This document shows, piece after piece, positions 61,504 to 64,000 of a stretch of DNA of 64,000 nucleotides. How positions within the stretch are numbered: position 1 is the stretch's first letter; each line of letters opens with the position of its first letter. The notes under the pieces were generated by a model. It had not been told where the DNA came from, searched no databases, and saw nothing but the letters and a program-made list of their open reading frames with translations. A program made the translations under genes and the position numbers. The DNA lies in the NCBI GenBank assembly GCA_003576685.1, contig QOZR01000005.1, positions 124,001 to 188,000 on the forward strand. The letters are read 5' to 3'. Origin of the DNA: Virgifigura deserti (GTDB lineage: Bacteria > Pseudomonadota > Alphaproteobacteria > Dongiales > Dongiaceae).

Positions 61504-62661
61504 CTACGCTCCCTCTCCGGTGAAGGTCGGATGGATCACCTTGCCGTCGCGGGTCAGCGCCGTGCCCTTGATGATCTCGTCCTCCCAATCGATCTTCAGC
61601 GCCTTCGCTTCCTTGTCGATCTGCGACGTGAGAAAAGCCAGCAGGTTGCGGGCATAGAGCGCGCTGGCGTCGACCGCCAGGCGACTCGGCACGTTCAGAT
61701 GGCCGACGATCTTCACGCCATGCGCCTCGACCACCTGCCCGGGCTCCGACAGCGGGCAGTTGCCGCCCTGCTCGACCGCTAGGTCGACGATCACCGAGCC
61801 CGGCTTCATGGTCCTGACCATCTCCTCGGTCAGCAGTACCGGCGCCGGCCGGCCGGGGATCAGCGCCGTGGTGATGATCACGTCCTGCTTCTTCACCGTG
61901 TCGGCGATCAGCGCCGCCTGCTTCTGCTTGTAGGCATCGCTCATCTCCTTGGCATAGCCGCCGGCGGTCTCCGCCGCCTTGAACTCCTCGTCCTCGACCG
62001 CGACGAAGGTGGCGCCCAGGCTCTGCACCTGCTCCTTGGCAGCCGGCCGCACATCGGTGGCGGAGACGATGGCGCCGAGCCGACGCGCCGTGGCGATCGC
62101 CTGCAAGCCGGCCACACCCGCGCCCATCACGAGCACGCGCGCCGGCGCGACGGTTCCGGCGGCCGTCATCATCATCGGAAAGGCGCGGCCGAACTCGGCG
62201 GCGGCGTCCAGAACCGCCTTGTAGCCGGCCAGATTGGCCTGCGAGGAAAGGACGTCCATGCTCTGCGCCCGGGTGATCCGGGGCATCAGCTCCATGGCGA
62301 AGGCGTCGACGCCATGCTCGGCATAGGCGGCCACTTGATCCTTCGCCGCATAGGGCGACAGAATGCCCACCAGGACGGCGCCGCGCTTCAGCAACGCCAG
62401 CTCGTCCGTGCCGCCCTCGGCCGCAGTCAGCGGCCGCTGGACCTTCAGCACGATATTGGCCTCGCCGAGGGCCGCCTGCGCGCTTTCGGCGATCTGCGCG
62501 CCCGCCGCGGTGAAGGCCTCGTCGGTGAAGGAGGCACTGTAGCCGGCGCCCGTCTCGATCGTCACCTCGGCACCCAACCCGACAAGTTTTTTCACGGTGT
62601 CGGGCGACGCCGCCACCCGCCTCTCGTTCTGGCGGCGCTCCTTCGCTATGCCGATTTTCAT
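61504..62661 (-). CDS. pntAA: NAD(P) transhydrogenase subunit alpha 1 (NAD-binding)
   Basis: A 385-residue soluble dI subunit that binds NAD(H). MKIGIAKERRQNERRVAASP opens it; RITRAQSMDVLSSQANLAGYKAV is near residue 130; the Rossmann motif VMGAGVAGLQAIATARRLGA is near 180; and the mobile loop region includes SDAYKQKQAALIAD. It is the first gene of the transhydrogenase operon. No cytochrome oxidase subunit IV gene, sometimes found upstream, is present. The spacer 62662-62927 shows nothing certain. Confidence 0.96.
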   Translation of the reverse strand: MKIGIAKERRQNERRVAASPDTVKKLVGLGAEVTIETGAGYSASFTDEAFTAAGAQIAESAQAALGEANIVLKVQRPLTAAEGGTDELALLKRGAVLVGILSPYAAKDQVAAYAEHGVDAFAMELMPRITRAQSMDVLSSQANLAGYKAVLDAAAEFGRAFPMMMTAAGTVAPARVLVMGAGVAGLQAIATARRLGAIVSATDVRPAAKEQVQSLGATFVAVEDEEFKAAETAGGYAKEMSDAYKQKQAALIADTVKKQDVIITTALIPGRPAPVLLTEEMVRTMKPGSVIVDLAVEQGGNCPLSEPGQVVEAHGVKIVGHLNVPSRLAVDASALYARNLLAFLTSQIDKEAKALKIDWEDEIIKGTALTRDGKVIHPTFTGEGA

Positions 62662-62927
62662 TGCTTCGCCAGCCCCTCGCCTGAAGTTCGTCTTTTCCCC
62701 CTGGGCACGCCCCCTCGGGCACGTTCCGCCCCGGCCGCGCGCAATCTTGCCCGGTCAGCGCGGCGGAACACAATGCCTTTCCGAAATCATTCGCGCAACC
62801 CATGGTATACCATATACCAGAAGAAAATTGCTGATCCTGCCGCCAATCAATCATGACCGAACGTGCTAATCGTCTGGAAGTCGGAGCAATATCGGTGCAG
62901 CGGTACGAAACGGCTTGAGAGGACAAG

Positions 62928-63326
62928 ATGGAACTGAAAAGGGGGCGCTGCCTATGTGGAGAGATCTCTTTCGAGTATAGCGGTCCAGAAAACTGGCGGG
63001 GTCATTGCCACTGCGATAGCTGCAGGCGAAACACGTCCTCGCCATTTACCACGTTCTTCGGGGTGCCACGGGACGCATATCGCTTCACGGGCAATGACCC
63101 GAGTATTTATCGCTCATCGCCAGGAGTTCGCAGGCTGTTTTGCGCCAATTGCGGAACGCCAATGGCCTATGAGAACGACAAATACCCGGAAGAGATCCAC
63201 TTCTATGCTGCAAGCCTTGAAGACTCGCAGAATTTTTCGCCGCAGTTTCATGTCCACTACGCGGAGAGATTGCCCTGGATCGATCTCAGCGATGATCTTC
63301 CACGATACGACCATGGCACAGGCTGA
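62928..63326 (+). CDS. GFA family (CENP-V/GFA) zinc protein
   Basis: A 132-residue single-domain protein with the two-zinc pattern of the glutathione-dependent formaldehyde-activating fold: RCLCGEISFE, GHCHCDSCRR and FCANCGTPMAY. The tail (FHVHYAERLPWIDLSDDLPRY) is common in these proteins. A GAGAGGAC site precedes the ATG. Base composition is more balanced than neighbouring genes, hinting at recent acquisition. Whether it acts on formaldehyde-glutathione adducts is unproven. Confidence 0.88.
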   Translation: MELKRGRCLCGEISFEYSGPENWRGHCHCDSCRRNTSSPFTTFFGVPRDAYRFTGNDPSIYRSSPGVRRLFCANCGTPMAYENDKYPEEIHFYAASLEDSQNFSPQFHVHYAERLPWIDLSDDLPRYDHGTG

Positions 63327-63392
63327 CTCGCACGTCGTCAGGGCCGGAAACAAGGCACCAAGCGTCTGATTTTATCCGCTGGAACCAGCATC

Positions 63393-64000
63393 TCACGTCG
63401 GCAGCGGCACCTTGGCGGCCTTCAGCGCCTTGGTCTGGCGTTTGTGCAGCAAGTCGACGTCGAAGCCTTCGATCAGCTCGTGAAACAGCCGGTACCAGTT
63501 GATCTCGGCCTTAAGATGGAAGAAGACCGAGCCGAGGCCGATCGCGGCGCGATCCATGAACACGAACTCCCGCGGCGGCGTCACCGGTCCCAGACGGCGC
63601 AGGTCCTCGTGAACGCTCTCGGCGACCTCGCGACCGTAGACACCCGACTCGGTTTCCTGGATCAGGCGGGAACGGTCCTCCAGCAGCGGTCCGTAGACGA
63701 ACTTCGCCCAGCGGTTCAGGACGTCGATGGTTTCGGCCGTCAGGTTCTTGAAGCCCCAGCTCTCATAAGCATGCACGGCCAGATCCCGGTCGTCGTTCTG
63801 CAAGGCATGATAGAGATCGATCACACCCTGGACGAAGCTGGCCTGAAACACCCGGATGCAGCCGAAATCGAGCAGATTGACCGAGCGGTCCGGCCGGACG
63901 GTGTAGTTGCCGAGATGCGGATCGCCGTGGATGACGCCGTAATAATAGAACGGCACATACCAAGCGCGGAACATGTTGAAGGCGACCTCGTTCCGCACCG
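63393..64000 (-). CDS. ABC1/UbiB-family kinase-like protein, C-terminal part (5' end beyond window)
   Basis: The reverse strand is open from the window edge to a stop at 63393 (about 202 residues). It contains the atypical-kinase core VIHGDPHLGNYTVRPD and NLLDFGCIRVF (catalytic HGD..N and DFG) followed by helices typical of ABC1/ADCK-UbiB proteins. These support ubiquinone biosynthesis or lipid homeostasis. The N-terminal KxGQ region lies outside the window. The codon at 63998 is an internal valine rather than a proven start. Confidence 0.85.
   Translation of the reverse strand, partial: VRNEVAFNMFRAWYVPFYYYGVIHGDPHLGNYTVRPDRSVNLLDFGCIRVFQASFVQGVIDLYHALQNDDRDLAVHAYESWGFKNLTAETIDVLNRWAKFVYGPLLEDRSRLIQETESGVYGREVAESVHEDLRRLGPVTPPREFVFMDRAAIGLGSVFFHLKAEINWYRLFHELIEGFDVDLLHKRQTKALKAAKVPLPT

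Noticed and set aside
61454..62926. 490-codon reverse frame over pntAA
   Set aside because: Out-of-frame reading of pntAA; low-complexity Arg/Gly text with no domain.

Overview
The window reads as chromosomal DNA of a GC-rich alphaproteobacterium, probably related to the Rhodospirillales. Lineage markers support this: a 6S RNA gene between zapA and a 5-formyltetrahydrofolate cyclo-ligase gene, TrcR/DUF1013, DUF1465, DUF1192, DUF4164 and DUF465 proteins, a COQ9 homologue, a three-gene pntAA-pntAB-pntB transhydrogenase, and a ROSE-type leader on a small heat-shock gene. Genus cannot be fixed from sequence reading alone. No tRNA, rRNA, CRISPR array, transposase or integrase was recognised.

Layout. 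0-8.5 kb: a YmdB-type phosphoesterase (cut by the window edge), cyclo-ligase, 6S RNA, zapA, then a central-carbon block (tkt, gap, class I aldolase, a ThiE-like gene) interrupted by two VOC genes where pgk often sits. 8.5-16.9 kb: a divergent CGNR regulator/MFS transporter pair, a SahR-type ArsR-methyltransferase fusion with metF, efp, suhB, and a MotA-like/OmpA-MotB-like envelope pair. 17.5-29.7 kb: an ABC exporter, rpmE, DUF1465, a heat-regulated Hsp20, metY with a terminator-bearing leader, hydroxybutyrate dehydrogenase, quinone oxidoreductase, trcR, and a nitrate/sulfonate/taurine-type ABC importer. 29.7-32.6 kb: an AT-richer accessory island with an ApeA-like HEPN protein convergent with a DUF3800 protein, bordered by a frameshifted amidase remnant. 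33-43 kb: a NYN-LOTUS protein, amidase, hydrolase, ALDH7-type dehydrogenase and an RND pump with its adaptor. 43-50.9 kb: propionyl-CoA synthetase, ubiX, a group III-like phosphofructokinase, a solitary PEP-CTERM protein and purEK. 50.9-58.8 kb: a B12 riboswitch-btuB-membrane protein unit flanked by two cyclase-TPR paralogues, then COQ9 and peptide deformylase. 59-64 kb: rpsU, pntAA-AB-B, a GFA protein and a truncated ABC1/UbiB-family kinase.

How the genes work together. Tkt, Gap, aldolase and Pfk serve sugar-phosphate metabolism. SahR-like/MetF and MetY form methionine modules with separate apparent controls. BtuB and its membrane partner are under cobalamin control. UbiX, COQ9 and perhaps the UbiB-like kinase serve ubiquinone. 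Def, RpsU, RpmE and EF-P serve translation.

The least explained parts are the HEPN/DUF3800 island, the paired palindromes before trcR, the inverted repeat between the CGNR regulator and its transporter, the metY leader, and the partly degenerate cyclase-TPR paralogue.
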